A DNA stretch of 64,000 nt. Source: Paenibacillus lacisoli. GTDB taxonomy: Bacteria > Bacillota > Bacilli > Paenibacillales > Paenibacillaceae. Within the stretch, counting starts at the first letter, position 1. Each line of letters opens with the position of its first letter. The notes under the pieces were generated by a model that did not search any database, was not told where the DNA came from, and saw nothing but the letters and a program-made list of their open reading frames with translations. Below, piece by piece: positions 1 to 8,909 of the stretch. Location: contig NZ_JAUQTB010000011.1 in the NCBI RefSeq assembly GCF_030580655.1, forward strand, positions 1 through 64,000, given 5' to 3'. A program made the position numbers and the translations under genes.

Positions 1-440
1 TCCACCGACGGAAAAGCCCATGTCCAGCCTACACCGAGATTGGATGTCTGCTCGTTATACGTATAGTACTCGGTTTCGTTTTTGATGATAGGATCACCGA
101 GCGCCGTCTTATCCGCTTCAGCCTTCGGTTCATATACATAAGCAGTGCTGCCCTGATAGAGACGGGACAGTACCACATTAAGACCATTACGGCCAGACAG
201 GGTGAAATCAGTCTCAATCCGTCGCAGCGTCCCCGTCGCATCCGAAATCTGCTCCCCTTCTCCGGTACTGGAATACGGTGTATTAGCAGCCATTTCATAT
301 TCCGCATACGGTGTATCCTGTTGGTTCAATGCGGCTTCGCGATCTTCGGCCTCGGCAGCATTGGCTGCCGGCGGCATAAACGAGATTACCAAACTGATAA
401 TCATAAATATATTGAACAGCTTGCTCATATACTTTTTCAC
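1..440 (-). CDS. RHS/YD-repeat-type secreted protein, N-terminal part (cut by window edge)
   Basis: The minus strand reads from a GTG at 440 for about 146 residues and runs off the left edge. A GAGGAG ribosome site sits 8 bases before the GTG; an in-frame ATG four codons later is less well placed. The protein opens with a basic segment and a hydrophobic core ending near PPAANAA, so it has a probable signal peptide. A polar linker follows, then a beta-rich segment with SRLYQG and LGVGWTW, which resembles the region ahead of the YD repeats in RHS wall-associated proteins. It lies 50 bases downstream of a gene that itself ends in YD repeats, so the two are probably co-transcribed. RHS assignment is inferred; the repeats and any C-terminal toxin lie outside the window. 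Confidence 0.7.
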   Translation of the reverse strand, partial: MKKYMSKLFNIFMIISLVISFMPPAANAAEAEDREAALNQQDTPYAEYEMAANTPYSSTGEGEQISDATGTLRRIETDFTLSGRNGLNVVLSRLYQGSTAYVYEPKAEADKTALGDPIIKNETEYYTYNEQTSNLGVGWTWAFPSV

Positions 441-490
441 GAACGTTTCTCCTCATTTCAGCTATGATATGGACTTTCGTTTGCTCCTTC

Positions 491-2197
491 TTAATTGCTG
501 ATGTATTCCCGTTTCACTACATTGCCCGCCTTGTCATAAGTGAACCGAATCAGCTCACCCGTCGGGAACGCAATGGTCTGCAGACGGCTCTGTTCATCGT
601 AATCATAGCTGAACCGGATCGAAGCCTGGGCCAGACTTCTCAGCTGTTTTCCATCCGTTTGATAAGTCACATACAGCCGGGGGTTGGCAGCTGCCCGTTC
701 GTTCTCCGAAGAATTTAAAGTGATTAATTCGTTGTTAGACGATTCATAGTTCAATTGCATCCCGTAATTCGGTTTTTTCCGGGCTACCCAATCAGCGATC
801 ATCGACTCATCCAGACGAATGGACGGCTTCCCGTTTCCCTTCAACTCCAGCTGTCCGAGACGTTGTGCCTGATCAGAGAAATCGGTTACCGGCTTGTTCT
901 CCCACTGAAGCTGCTCTGTCCGCCAGGCCTCCTTGTTCGCCAGCACCTTAAGGGTTCCCTCCAGGCCGTGTGAACCAGCTGAACTTAACTGAAGACGCGC
1001 ATCCAAAATCTCGGATTTGGGAGGGATCATAGACAGATCAAATTGTAGGAAGGATTGAAATGCTGTCTCCCCCTGGGTGCCTGCAAGCAGTTCCTCTTGA
1101 ATCGTGCTTCTGGCTGCGGGTGCCGCACTGGAGACTGTACCCGCCTGTGATAAACCGTTGTTATTCAGTCCGGTCAAGGCATGAAGGCTTACCGGGTACT
1201 GCAGACTTTTGGAATCCAGACTCACCTCAAGGTAAGCTCCCTCATCCTGTTGTCTAACCGTCTGCCTAATCTCATGCTTCACACCAGCTGCATCTTCAGC
1301 CCACATCGGAAAGATGGATAGGGCTCCGGCTTTTCCATCCTCTTGCAATCCTCCTTCAACTCTATAGGTGAAGGTAGACGGTGACGAAGGTGACTTCAAC
1401 AGGATCGTCTGATCAATCCCTTTCTCTGTCAGCCGCAGCTGCACATCCGTAGACCTCCAGGCATCGGCGTAGGACAATACCCCGTCCGCTATTCTTGAAG
1501 TATCCGCTGTGGCTGCATTCGATTCTAACGGCAGTAACAGAAGGGAATCTCCTTGTGACAAGGCGAAGCCCTGTTCAAAATGAGTATGTAGGATAGGCAC
1601 ATAAGGAACTGTGTGGGAGGAATACGTCACATCCGTCACCGTTGGTCCTGGCTTATCAACCTCAGGGGATTCGTCAGGCAACGTTTCCTGCTCTCCTGAT
1701 ATAGGTTCTTTAGTCTCGTCGTTCTTTGGATCTGGAATAAGTTCTTCATGCGAAACTTGATTACTGTCCCGGTCTCGGATCTCATTCTTCGTCACCGATT
1801 CCTCTGCCGCAATCGACACTCTGCTGGCTTCCGAGCCGCTGGCCTCAGAAGAACCAACCGCCGACTGCACCGCTTCCAGCTTCAGTTGAATATCCTGGTA
1901 ACTTCCTGTCGGATCCAGATAGTGAAGCGGAATCAGCGAAACCACAGCCTCATAACTGCCATCATCCATTAGGTACTGCTTGCTGTACATGGTTCTTAAC
2001 TTCGGCAATTCTTCTACAACCTGTAGTACTTTCTGATCGGCCAGTTTATCGCTCACTGGGGCAGCATCAGGCGATCTCTGGTCGCTCTTCAGCTTGACGA
2101 CGCTGGCTGCTGATGCGGGAGCTGCGAATGGCAGCACGGAAGCTCCCATAGCGGATAATAGAAGCGTCGACACGATCCATTTCTTGTTAGCAGACAT
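491..2197 (-). CDS. Secreted DNRLRE-domain protein ending in YD repeats
   Basis: This 568-residue protein has a clear signal peptide (hydrophobic core, then APASAA near residue 30). A low-complexity Glu/Ser/Pro linker covers about residues 115-190. The middle third matches the beta-rich DNRLRE region, with FLQFDLSMIP, ARLQLSS and WENKPVTD around residues 385-450. The last 40 residues hold two YD-repeat units (FSYDYDEQSRL, FTYDKAGNV), and the protein stops there. A GGAGGAG site lies 9 bases before the ATG. In this family DNRLRE domains usually precede long RHS repeats in one chain; here the next gene has its own signal peptide and begins RHS-like sequence. The role is probably at the cell surface; no enzyme activity can be assigned. 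Confidence 0.8.
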   Translation of the reverse strand: MSANKKWIVSTLLLSAMGASVLPFAAPASAASVVKLKSDQRSPDAAPVSDKLADQKVLQVVEELPKLRTMYSKQYLMDDGSYEAVVSLIPLHYLDPTGSYQDIQLKLEAVQSAVGSSEASGSEASRVSIAAEESVTKNEIRDRDSNQVSHEELIPDPKNDETKEPISGEQETLPDESPEVDKPGPTVTDVTYSSHTVPYVPILHTHFEQGFALSQGDSLLLLPLESNAATADTSRIADGVLSYADAWRSTDVQLRLTEKGIDQTILLKSPSSPSTFTYRVEGGLQEDGKAGALSIFPMWAEDAAGVKHEIRQTVRQQDEGAYLEVSLDSKSLQYPVSLHALTGLNNNGLSQAGTVSSAAPAARSTIQEELLAGTQGETAFQSFLQFDLSMIPPKSEILDARLQLSSAGSHGLEGTLKVLANKEAWRTEQLQWENKPVTDFSDQAQRLGQLELKGNGKPSIRLDESMIADWVARKKPNYGMQLNYESSNNELITLNSSENERAAANPRLYVTYQTDGKQLRSLAQASIRFSYDYDEQSRLQTIAFPTGELIRFTYDKAGNVVKREYISN

Positions 2198-2562
2198 GCA
2201 TTTAACTCCTCCATTTCAATTCAGTAACTTATGACCAGGACTAAAGGCTTAACTAAATACCATGTTCAGGGTACATTTGCTTATGTAAACAGGATTTTAC
2301 AATTTGAAACAGGAATTAGGAGTAGAATACTGAATCTGGATATTAGTTCTTACAGACTAATCCATCGGGATTATGAAGTTTAGAGGAGTTACTCTGCTCG
2401 ACATATATATGGATATTAACCACAAAAAACCGCTAATCTTATCGCTCAAGATCAACGGCTTATGCAGCTCAAATATTCGATTATGTAAGCTTACAAGTCT
2501 CTTATTTACAGGTTGAACATCAAAATAGCTGCTGATTGGCGCTAGTATCCACGTCGTACCCT
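2198..2562. other. Gene-free AT-rich spacer
   Basis: This 365-base stretch separates the DNRLRE gene from the upstream SUMF1-fold lipoprotein gene on the same strand. It holds the terminator at 2424-2459 and presumably the promoter of the DNRLRE gene. No further gene, RNA or repeat was seen. Confidence 0.6.
2424..2459 (-). terminator. Rho-independent terminator after the SUMF1-fold gene
   Basis: On the minus strand a 12-base-pair stem with three G-U pairs (arms 2448-2459 and 2429-2440) is followed by six U. It lies about 100 bases after the stop of the lipoprotein gene. Confidence 0.7.
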
Positions 2563-3411
2563 CTACTCACTGCGGCATACACGAAACCCTTGATCTGGTC
2601 CAAATCCGTTAGCATCAAATTTACCCTGAAAAGAGACTTCGGTATTGCTGACATCGCCGATCCAGCCACCGCCTTTTACCACACGATAAGCACCGCTGCG
2701 CCCTTCTGAATCACGGTACCAGTCCCAGCACCATTCCCTAACATTGCCTGACATATCGTAAAGTCCCAGCTCGTTAGGTTTCTTGCTTCCAACCTCGTGG
2801 GTCTGATTTCGATTATTCTCAATCGCAGGCCAGATCCAATCCCCGGACAAATAGTCAAGGCCCGAGTTCCTCCAGTACCAGGCAACATCATCCGCCGTAT
2901 GACTTCCACTGTAAATGTAACCTTTGCTCATCGAACCGCCGCCTGCAGCATATTCCCACTCCGCTTCTGTAGGTAAACGGTAACCAATAGCTCCTTCATG
3001 AATCGTTACCGTCCATTTCATATGATCGTTATCATTCGTATTATCAGGGTCCGGATTATTCTTATCGATGTCATAATACGGTGTTAAGCCCTCATTAATG
3101 CTGCGCTTGTTGCAATACTCAATCGCATCGTACCAGCTCACCATCTCGACGGGGTGGTTATCACCTTTGAAAGCTGAAGGATTACTGCCCATTACCGCTG
3201 CCCACTCATGTTGAGTGATCTCATATTTGCTGATATAGAAATCGGCGATGCTCTCATTTTTCCCACCTGGAGCAGACTTGAGAGTTCCGCCTTGGACAAA
3301 TACGAGTGAAGCACTAACCTTGGACTCGGCATTTGCTGCCGAGGATGAAGACGAACAACCACTGACCATAACGGTTATTGCGGTTACAAGTAGAAGGAAC
3401 AGCTGTCTCAT
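2563..3411 (-). CDS. SUMF1/FGE-sulfatase-fold lipoprotein
   Basis: The 282-residue product starts with a type II signal peptide and a lipobox (VSGC, Cys at about 19), so it should be a membrane-anchored lipoprotein. The rest is a formylglycine-generating-enzyme (SUMF1) fold: ISKYEITQHEWAAVMG, HPVEMVSWYDAIEYCN, YRLPTEAEWEYAAGG, GLYDMSGNVREWCWDWY and GFRVCRSE near the end. The two C-terminal cysteines that carry catalysis in true FGE are absent (the GGGWIGDVSN segment has none), so sulfatase activation is unlikely. Members of this fold also serve as structural or carbohydrate-binding modules. AAAGGAG precedes the ATG. The adjacent xylanase gene is a neighbour of unclear relevance. Confidence 0.85.
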   Translation of the reverse strand: MRQLFLLLVTAITVMVSGCSSSSSAANAESKVSASLVFVQGGTLKSAPGGKNESIADFYISKYEITQHEWAAVMGSNPSAFKGDNHPVEMVSWYDAIEYCNKRSINEGLTPYYDIDKNNPDPDNTNDNDHMKWTVTIHEGAIGYRLPTEAEWEYAAGGGSMSKGYIYSGSHTADDVAWYWRNSGLDYLSGDWIWPAIENNRNQTHEVGSKKPNELGLYDMSGNVREWCWDWYRDSEGRSGAYRVVKGGGWIGDVSNTEVSFQGKFDANGFGPDQGFRVCRSE

Positions 3412-3541
3412 CCATCAATCTCCTTTCCAAGGGGATAGTCAACAGGCTATCATGCTTGTGAGATTGTCTGGCGCAATCGCAGGAAGCAATGAGGCTGCGA
3501 ACTGTGTTGCACCGGATTCTCATATAAACAACGAAGCGGCT

Positions 3542-4295
<754 letters not shown>

Positions 4296-4398
4296 TCATA
4301 AAATGTAGGCTTATACACAACAACCTAACAAATTATAGCTTTTCCCCTGGAATTTTTACATAAATAGACGAATTAGGATATTCCCTGTATAAAATGAC

Positions 4399-4423
4399 AA
4401 AAAACCGCCCTGAAAAGGCGGTT
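4399..4423 (-). terminator. Rho-independent terminator after the PUA-like gene
   Basis: A 7-base-pair AACCGCC/GGCGGTT stem with a 7-base loop is followed on the minus strand by a U run. It lies about 30 bases downstream of the stop at 4454. Confidence 0.85.
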
Positions 4424-4453
4424 CCTCACATCATCATTTACTCAGTCATTGGG

Positions 4454-5077
4454 TCAATCCTTAGCATATTCCAGAATAGCAGCGGCAGCACGTATTCGAT
4501 GATCTGGATCATCACTGCGGAGCGCCTGCCTCAGGACATGCAGCGCTTCTTCAACTGTTGCCGCATCGACCCTGACAGACTGTCCCGTTGTCTGTTCTGG
4601 CGCAGATGCTTGCGAGAACCAGCGATCGAGCTGCGCTTCATGAAACGGATAGTCGAACCGGGCCAATAATTCAGGCTGATTAAGAAATGCACGGACTTTA
4701 TCGTTCAGTTCCTCGAGGGGGATTCTTCCTAACCAGGTAACTCCCCGCCGATGGCAGATCATGTCCTCGCGGTTACCTGCGGAATCGTCGTAATAATAGT
4801 CACCCAGATCCCCGACAACCACGCCGCGATCATCCTTAATCAGAACGAAGTCTCCATCCTGCATGATCCTCACAAACATATGTAATGACTCTATGATGTC
4901 AGCCGCTTCATTATGACCCATGTCGTAGGACTGCATGAACCGCTGCGCGAAGTCATTAGGGGCGGTATACTCCAGATCCCCTATAGCCGGCCAGGCCAAG
5001 CCGATATAATTATCCTCCAAAAAGGAGTTCATTCGATCTATTCCATTCCACATGGTTTGAATAAGATATAGCTGCAT
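4454..5077 (-). CDS. Hypothetical protein with PUA/EVE-like domain
   Basis: The product has 207 residues with no signal peptide or membrane segment. Residues 1-130 resemble the small beta-barrel (PUA/EVE-like) domain found alone or ahead of Mrr-type nucleases: YIGLAWPAIGDL near the start, MQDGDFVLIKD then VVVGDLGDYYY in the middle, and HRRGVTWLGRIP near 110. A short helical tail (about 150-207) follows; there is no nuclease motif. Its ATG lies 9 bases after the stop of the LysR gene, so the two form an operon. Function is unknown; binding of modified nucleic acid or a nucleotide is only suggested by the fold. Confidence 0.65.
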   Translation of the reverse strand: MQLYLIQTMWNGIDRMNSFLEDNYIGLAWPAIGDLEYTAPNDFAQRFMQSYDMGHNEAADIIESLHMFVRIMQDGDFVLIKDDRGVVVGDLGDYYYDDSAGNREDMICHRRGVTWLGRIPLEELNDKVRAFLNQPELLARFDYPFHEAQLDRWFSQASAPEQTTGQSVRVDAATVEEALHVLRQALRSDDPDHRIRAAAAILEYAKD

Positions 5078-5086
5078 GCTGTTCCT

Positions 5087-5956
5087 CTATTCCTTGAAAT
5101 GTTCGATTACAATCTCACGGAATGCCGCAGCAGCCCGAGAAATATACCGGTTCATGTTTCTTAGCAAAGCGATATCCCTAACCAAATTGCAATCTTCTAT
5201 AGCAATGTATCGAATTTTCTCAAGTGGGTTTCGAGCTGAGCTTGGCATAAATGCAATTCCAATTTCTGCTTCCACAAGAGCACTCAGTCTGGCGGGTTCA
5301 TCTCCCTCATACACGTATTGAGCCGCAAATCCGAATGCTTCGCATACAGAGTCTGTTAAATCCCGAGTACCGTAACCTTTCTTGACACCAACAAACCAAT
5401 CATTCTTAAGTTCGACTAAAGATATAGTTTTACGATCGGCATAACGATGCCCTTGAGGAACGGCGACGAGAATCGGATCTGAATATACAATTTCACATTC
5501 AATATCGTCCCCTTGGATCGGTGGGGAGGACAAACAGAAATCGACATCGCCTTTCAGAAGAAGGGATGACATTTCCTGTGTGCTTAACATTCTTACATGG
5601 AAATGGACATCAGGCATTCTTTTTCGAAATTCCCGAAGGATGTTAGGCAGTATACTTGCGGTGGTGACAGCCAATGTAAGCGTACAGGGCTCCAAATTTG
5701 CTAAATCCCGGATTTCCTGCTTTCCCTGTTCTAATTCTAGAAGTGATCTCTCAACTCGACGAAGGAACCTGCTGCCAAATTCATTCAACCGCAGGTTTCT
5801 TCCGGTTCGATCGAATAGCGCTACTCCCAAATCTTCTTCCAGCCGTTGAATGGTTCGGCTTAGTGAAGATTGGGTCACGTGCAAACAGTGTGCGGCCTCC
5901 GTCATATGTTCCAGACGAGCTACAGTGATAAAATACTGCAATTGAAGAAGCTCCAT
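5087..5956 (-). CDS. LysR family transcriptional regulator
   Basis: This 289-residue protein has the standard LysR layout: an N-terminal winged helix-turn-helix (residues 1-60, with LQYFITVARLEHMTEAA and QSSLSRTIQRLEEDLG) and a C-terminal periplasmic-binding-like effector domain from about 90 to 285. It is transcribed away from the MFS transporter gene at 6066, with 109 bases between the starts, so control of that transporter is likely. The PUA-like gene follows 9 bases after its stop. The inducer cannot be told from sequence. Confidence 0.9.
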   Translation of the reverse strand: MELLQLQYFITVARLEHMTEAAHCLHVTQSSLSRTIQRLEEDLGVALFDRTGRNLRLNEFGSRFLRRVERSLLELEQGKQEIRDLANLEPCTLTLAVTTASILPNILREFRKRMPDVHFHVRMLSTQEMSSLLLKGDVDFCLSSPPIQGDDIECEIVYSDPILVAVPQGHRYADRKTISLVELKNDWFVGVKKGYGTRDLTDSVCEAFGFAAQYVYEGDEPARLSALVEAEIGIAFMPSSARNPLEKIRYIAIEDCNLVRDIALLRNMNRYISRAAAAFREIVIEHFKE

Positions 5957-6065
5957 TTATTCACCTCATCCATTCTTTCCAGTCAATCGAATCATAACAT
6001 AAAATGAATTGGAGTAAATGTAAAGCGTTTAGTACGATATTCATAAATACTAAAGGGGGCAAAAA

Positions 6066-7451
6066 ATGAGAAAAATCAGTTGGTGGTTGACGGTATCGGT
6101 TGGACTTGGAATATTATTAAACCCATTAAATTCTTCTATGATATCTGTTGCTATCCCAAGGTTACAGGATGTATTTCACATTAACTTTACCAAAGTTTCG
6201 TGGGTTATTTTTTCTTTTTATATTGCTAGTGCGGTTGCACAACCGGTTATGGGTAAAGCAAGCGATTTGTTCGGGCGTAAAAAAATCTTCCTTACCGGGC
6301 TGCTGGTGTCCTTTGTCGTATCGTTAGCAGCACCTCTATCATCCAGTTTTGAGTGGTTAATTGTATTTCGAATACTACAATCCATAGGTACGAGCATGAT
6401 GATTGCGGTTGGCATGGCTATTGTACGGGTGCAAATTTCGGACAAACAAGGGGCTGCATTATCGCTTTTATCCATCTTTCTGTCAGGAGCTGCAGCAGTG
6501 GGCCCTTTTATAGGAGGTATCCTCATATACTGGTGGAATTGGCAGGCGATTTTTTTGATTAATTGTCCTATTGTGGTGGTTAGCTTTCTGCTCTCATGGA
6601 GGTTAATACCTGCAGATGAGTCATCAGCTTCTTCGGGCAGCAGGTTGTCCGTTCCGCAATGGCTTAGAATGATAGATGTACCGGGCATTTTGTTGTTTGC
6701 TTTCGGTCTGGTGACGATACTTGTTGGATGGCTGTCATTCAAATCGAACGGTCACTTCTCGTGGATCCATGCTCTTGGTATACTTACAGTCCTCATGCTT
6801 CTTTTGGTTTTTATCCGACATGAGCTTCGTACACCATCTCCATTCATTCCTCTGCGAACCTTCGCGAACTATCCAGCAATGAAATGGATTCATATCGGAT
6901 TCATGCTCGTGAATATTCTTTATTACTCCCTCTTTTTCGGGCTTCCATCTTACCTCCAAATGGTGCGTCATGTTAGTGAAGTTGATACCGGCATGCTTAT
7001 GCTCTCGCTGGGAATAAGCTCACTGCTGACCTCACCACTGGCAGGATATTGGATTGATCGATCAGGACCACGACCTGTATTATTCCTATCCTCCGTCTTC
7101 ATGACTATCGGTTCTGTGTACATTACTACCTTACATTCTTCTTCGTCCCTAGTAAGTGTGTGCGTTCCTCTAATCGCTTATGGGATGAGTAACGGATTGA
7201 ATAGTGTTGGAATGCAGGCGGCACTTTTCCAAAGTTCGCCGAAACAATTGATTGGAGTCGCTTCAGGATTATTTAATTCATCAAGATACCTGGGAACCAT
7301 CCTTTCCTCGCTATTAATCAGCATAGTTATGGGAAGGGAGTTCAACATTGAGGGGTTTCGGATTCTTGGAATCATCCTTACGATGATTTCAATTATGCTG
7401 GTCGTCATAAGCCGCTATGGCATACGGCTAGACGTCTCCCAAGAGAATTAG
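6066..7451 (+). CDS. MFS transporter (drug:H+ antiporter-like)
   Basis: The 461-residue protein is almost entirely membrane-spanning (12 to 14 segments). The loop between segments 2 and 3 has the MFS signature (GKASDLFGRKKIF), and segment 5 has the antiporter-like GPFIGGILIYW. AGGGGGC lies before the ATG. The layout resembles DHA2-type multidrug or metabolite exporters. It is divergent from a LysR gene, the usual arrangement for inducible efflux. The substrate is unknown. Confidence 0.88.
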   Translation: MRKISWWLTVSVGLGILLNPLNSSMISVAIPRLQDVFHINFTKVSWVIFSFYIASAVAQPVMGKASDLFGRKKIFLTGLLVSFVVSLAAPLSSSFEWLIVFRILQSIGTSMMIAVGMAIVRVQISDKQGAALSLLSIFLSGAAAVGPFIGGILIYWWNWQAIFLINCPIVVVSFLLSWRLIPADESSASSGSRLSVPQWLRMIDVPGILLFAFGLVTILVGWLSFKSNGHFSWIHALGILTVLMLLLVFIRHELRTPSPFIPLRTFANYPAMKWIHIGFMLVNILYYSLFFGLPSYLQMVRHVSEVDTGMLMLSLGISSLLTSPLAGYWIDRSGPRPVLFLSSVFMTIGSVYITTLHSSSSLVSVCVPLIAYGMSNGLNSVGMQAALFQSSPKQLIGVASGLFNSSRYLGTILSSLLISIVMGREFNIEGFRILGIILTMISIMLVVISRYGIRLDVSQEN

Positions 7452-7612
7452 GCTCCTGTTAAGGTTTTAAGCCCGTTGAAGGCTGTTTAATTTAAATGTA
7501 GGAATGATAACAGGATTATTGAAAATGACAGTGAATATAACATGAATAGTGGGAGTATGATACTTGAGAAACTTCCTTTCCTCCCCACTGTACCCTTACT
7601 AAGGAGTGATCC

Positions 7613-7867
7613 ATGATGATGAGACCCATTCAGGTTAAAAATGTCAATGATATTGAGAAAATCAATCAAATTGTCTCCAACTATACGTACGATATCTGGA
7701 TCCACAGCAAAAGCGGGATGGCTGATGCAAAGTCTATTCTCGGCATGTATGTTCTTAAACTTGATGAGCCGCTGACTCTGGTGGTTCCAGATAACGTCAA
7801 TCCAAAGAAGCTATTCAAAGAGCTTAGTGAATTCATCCAGTTTGATAACGATGTTGAACTCGACTAA
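7613..7867 (+). CDS. HPr-fold protein lacking the phosphorylatable histidine
   Basis: The 84-residue product aligns with the HPr fold: the central helix and strand segment SKSGMADAKSILGMYVLKL matches the HPr region around Ser46 and the regulatory helix. The N-terminal loop that should hold the PTS histidine (GIHARPA in true HPr) instead reads NVNDIEKINQI, with no His. PTS phosphotransfer is therefore not expected. A serine aligns close to the HPr kinase site, so a Crh-like regulatory role is possible. AAGGAG lies 6 bases before the first of two adjacent ATG codons. It is a single gene with its own terminator. Confidence 0.75.
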   Translation: MMMRPIQVKNVNDIEKINQIVSNYTYDIWIHSKSGMADAKSILGMYVLKLDEPLTLVVPDNVNPKKLFKELSEFIQFDNDVELD

Positions 7868-7883
7868 AAAATAGGAACAAATC

Positions 7884-7909
7884 AAAGGCCTGTTTAACAG
7901 GTCTTTTTT
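7884..7909 (+). terminator. Rho-independent terminator after the HPr-like gene
   Basis: An inverted repeat built on CCTGTT/AACAGG with flanking pairs is followed by seven T. It begins 17 bases after the stop at 7867. Confidence 0.8.
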
Positions 7910-7922
7910 AATTGCTCTCAAC

Positions 7923-8798
7923 TTACTTCCCTCTCAAGCTTTCCATAAAAAACCGCAGTGCATTCGATACCCACTTCTTGGGATGAAGGACAAGCTGGAT
8001 ATCCAGCTTAAGTGCGGCATGTTCAAAAGGCAAAACTTTTAATTCTCCGCGCTCGATCTCTTCAATGGCCGCCATTTGGGGAAGAATCGATATTCCTTCA
8101 CCTGTTTTGATGCTCCTTTTAATCGCCTCGGGATTCCCCAGCTCCAGACCAATTCGATAGGCAATTCCATTGGCACGCAGCAATCGCTCCAACAGCTGTC
8201 TGTAATTGCAGGTATGCTCAGGCATGATCCATTCTGCATCCGTCAGATCGCTCAGCCCGATTCGCTTCTTCTCCAGCAGCGGGTGGTTGGGATGAACCAG
8301 AAGAACAAGCGGTTCTTCCCGTATCTTCACCCATTGCAGAGCCGAATCATTAGCATCTTCTGCGAGAATAAGCCCTACGTCTGCTTCTCCTTCCTTCACC
8401 TGATGCAGAACCAACTCTTCACGGTCCGTATGAAGCCGAATGTTCAGATCAGGGAATTCGTGCCGGGTTACCTGGATATGAGAAGCCAAAAAATAAGAAG
8501 CGATGGAATCCATCGTACCGATCGTTATAGAGCCTCCACCCTGGGCGGCCAATTTTTCCTTGGACTGCTCGAATAACTCCAGCATTTGTCCTGCGAGCTT
8601 GAATAGTTCTTCACCTGCTGAAGTGAGGCGGATCTTGTTATTACTGTAGCGTTCAAACAATTTGACATTATACGCCTTCTCCAGCTTCTGAATCTGGGTC
8701 GTGACGCTGGATTGCGCATATCCGAGCACTTCAGCAGCTCTTGTGAAGCTGTGGCGGATCGCCACTTCGCGAAAAGTTTGAAGATAGGTGAGGTCCAT
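7923..8798 (-). CDS. LysR family transcriptional regulator
   Basis: The start at 8798 (MDLTYLQTF) is chosen because AAGGAG lies 6 bases upstream; a longer frame to 8831 has no such site. The 291-residue protein has the LysR helix-turn-helix (residues 1-60, with SFTRAAEVLGYAQSSVTTQIQKLE) and an effector domain. It faces the DapA-family gene, with the starts 111 bases apart and a 17-base palindrome between them, so it probably regulates that gene and itself. Confidence 0.9.
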   Translation of the reverse strand: MDLTYLQTFREVAIRHSFTRAAEVLGYAQSSVTTQIQKLEKAYNVKLFERYSNNKIRLTSAGEELFKLAGQMLELFEQSKEKLAAQGGGSITIGTMDSIASYFLASHIQVTRHEFPDLNIRLHTDREELVLHQVKEGEADVGLILAEDANDSALQWVKIREEPLVLLVHPNHPLLEKKRIGLSDLTDAEWIMPEHTCNYRQLLERLLRANGIAYRIGLELGNPEAIKRSIKTGEGISILPQMAAIEEIERGELKVLPFEHAALKLDIQLVLHPKKWVSNALRFFMESLRGK

Positions 8799-8817
8799 AA
8801 GGTACTCCTTATCAAAA

Positions 8818-8834
8818 ATAATGATGCTCATTAT
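8818..8834. promoter_or_regulatory. Palindrome between divergent LysR and DapA-family genes
   Basis: A perfect 7-3-7 inverted repeat (ATAATGA, TGC, TCATTAT) lies 19 bases upstream of the LysR start and 75 bases before the aldolase start. LysR proteins bind such dyads in divergent promoters, so this is a candidate operator; no binding evidence is available. Confidence 0.45.
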
Positions 8835-8909
8835 CGTTTATTATAGATAACTATGATACTTCTAGCTATGCTACATTATTTTCAAACCTACGGAAAGGAA
8901 TTGTTAAAG

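Noticed and set aside
6019-6034. cre-like TGTAAAGCG before the MFS gene
   Set aside because: One extra base breaks the TGNAANCG spacing and the second half does not match.
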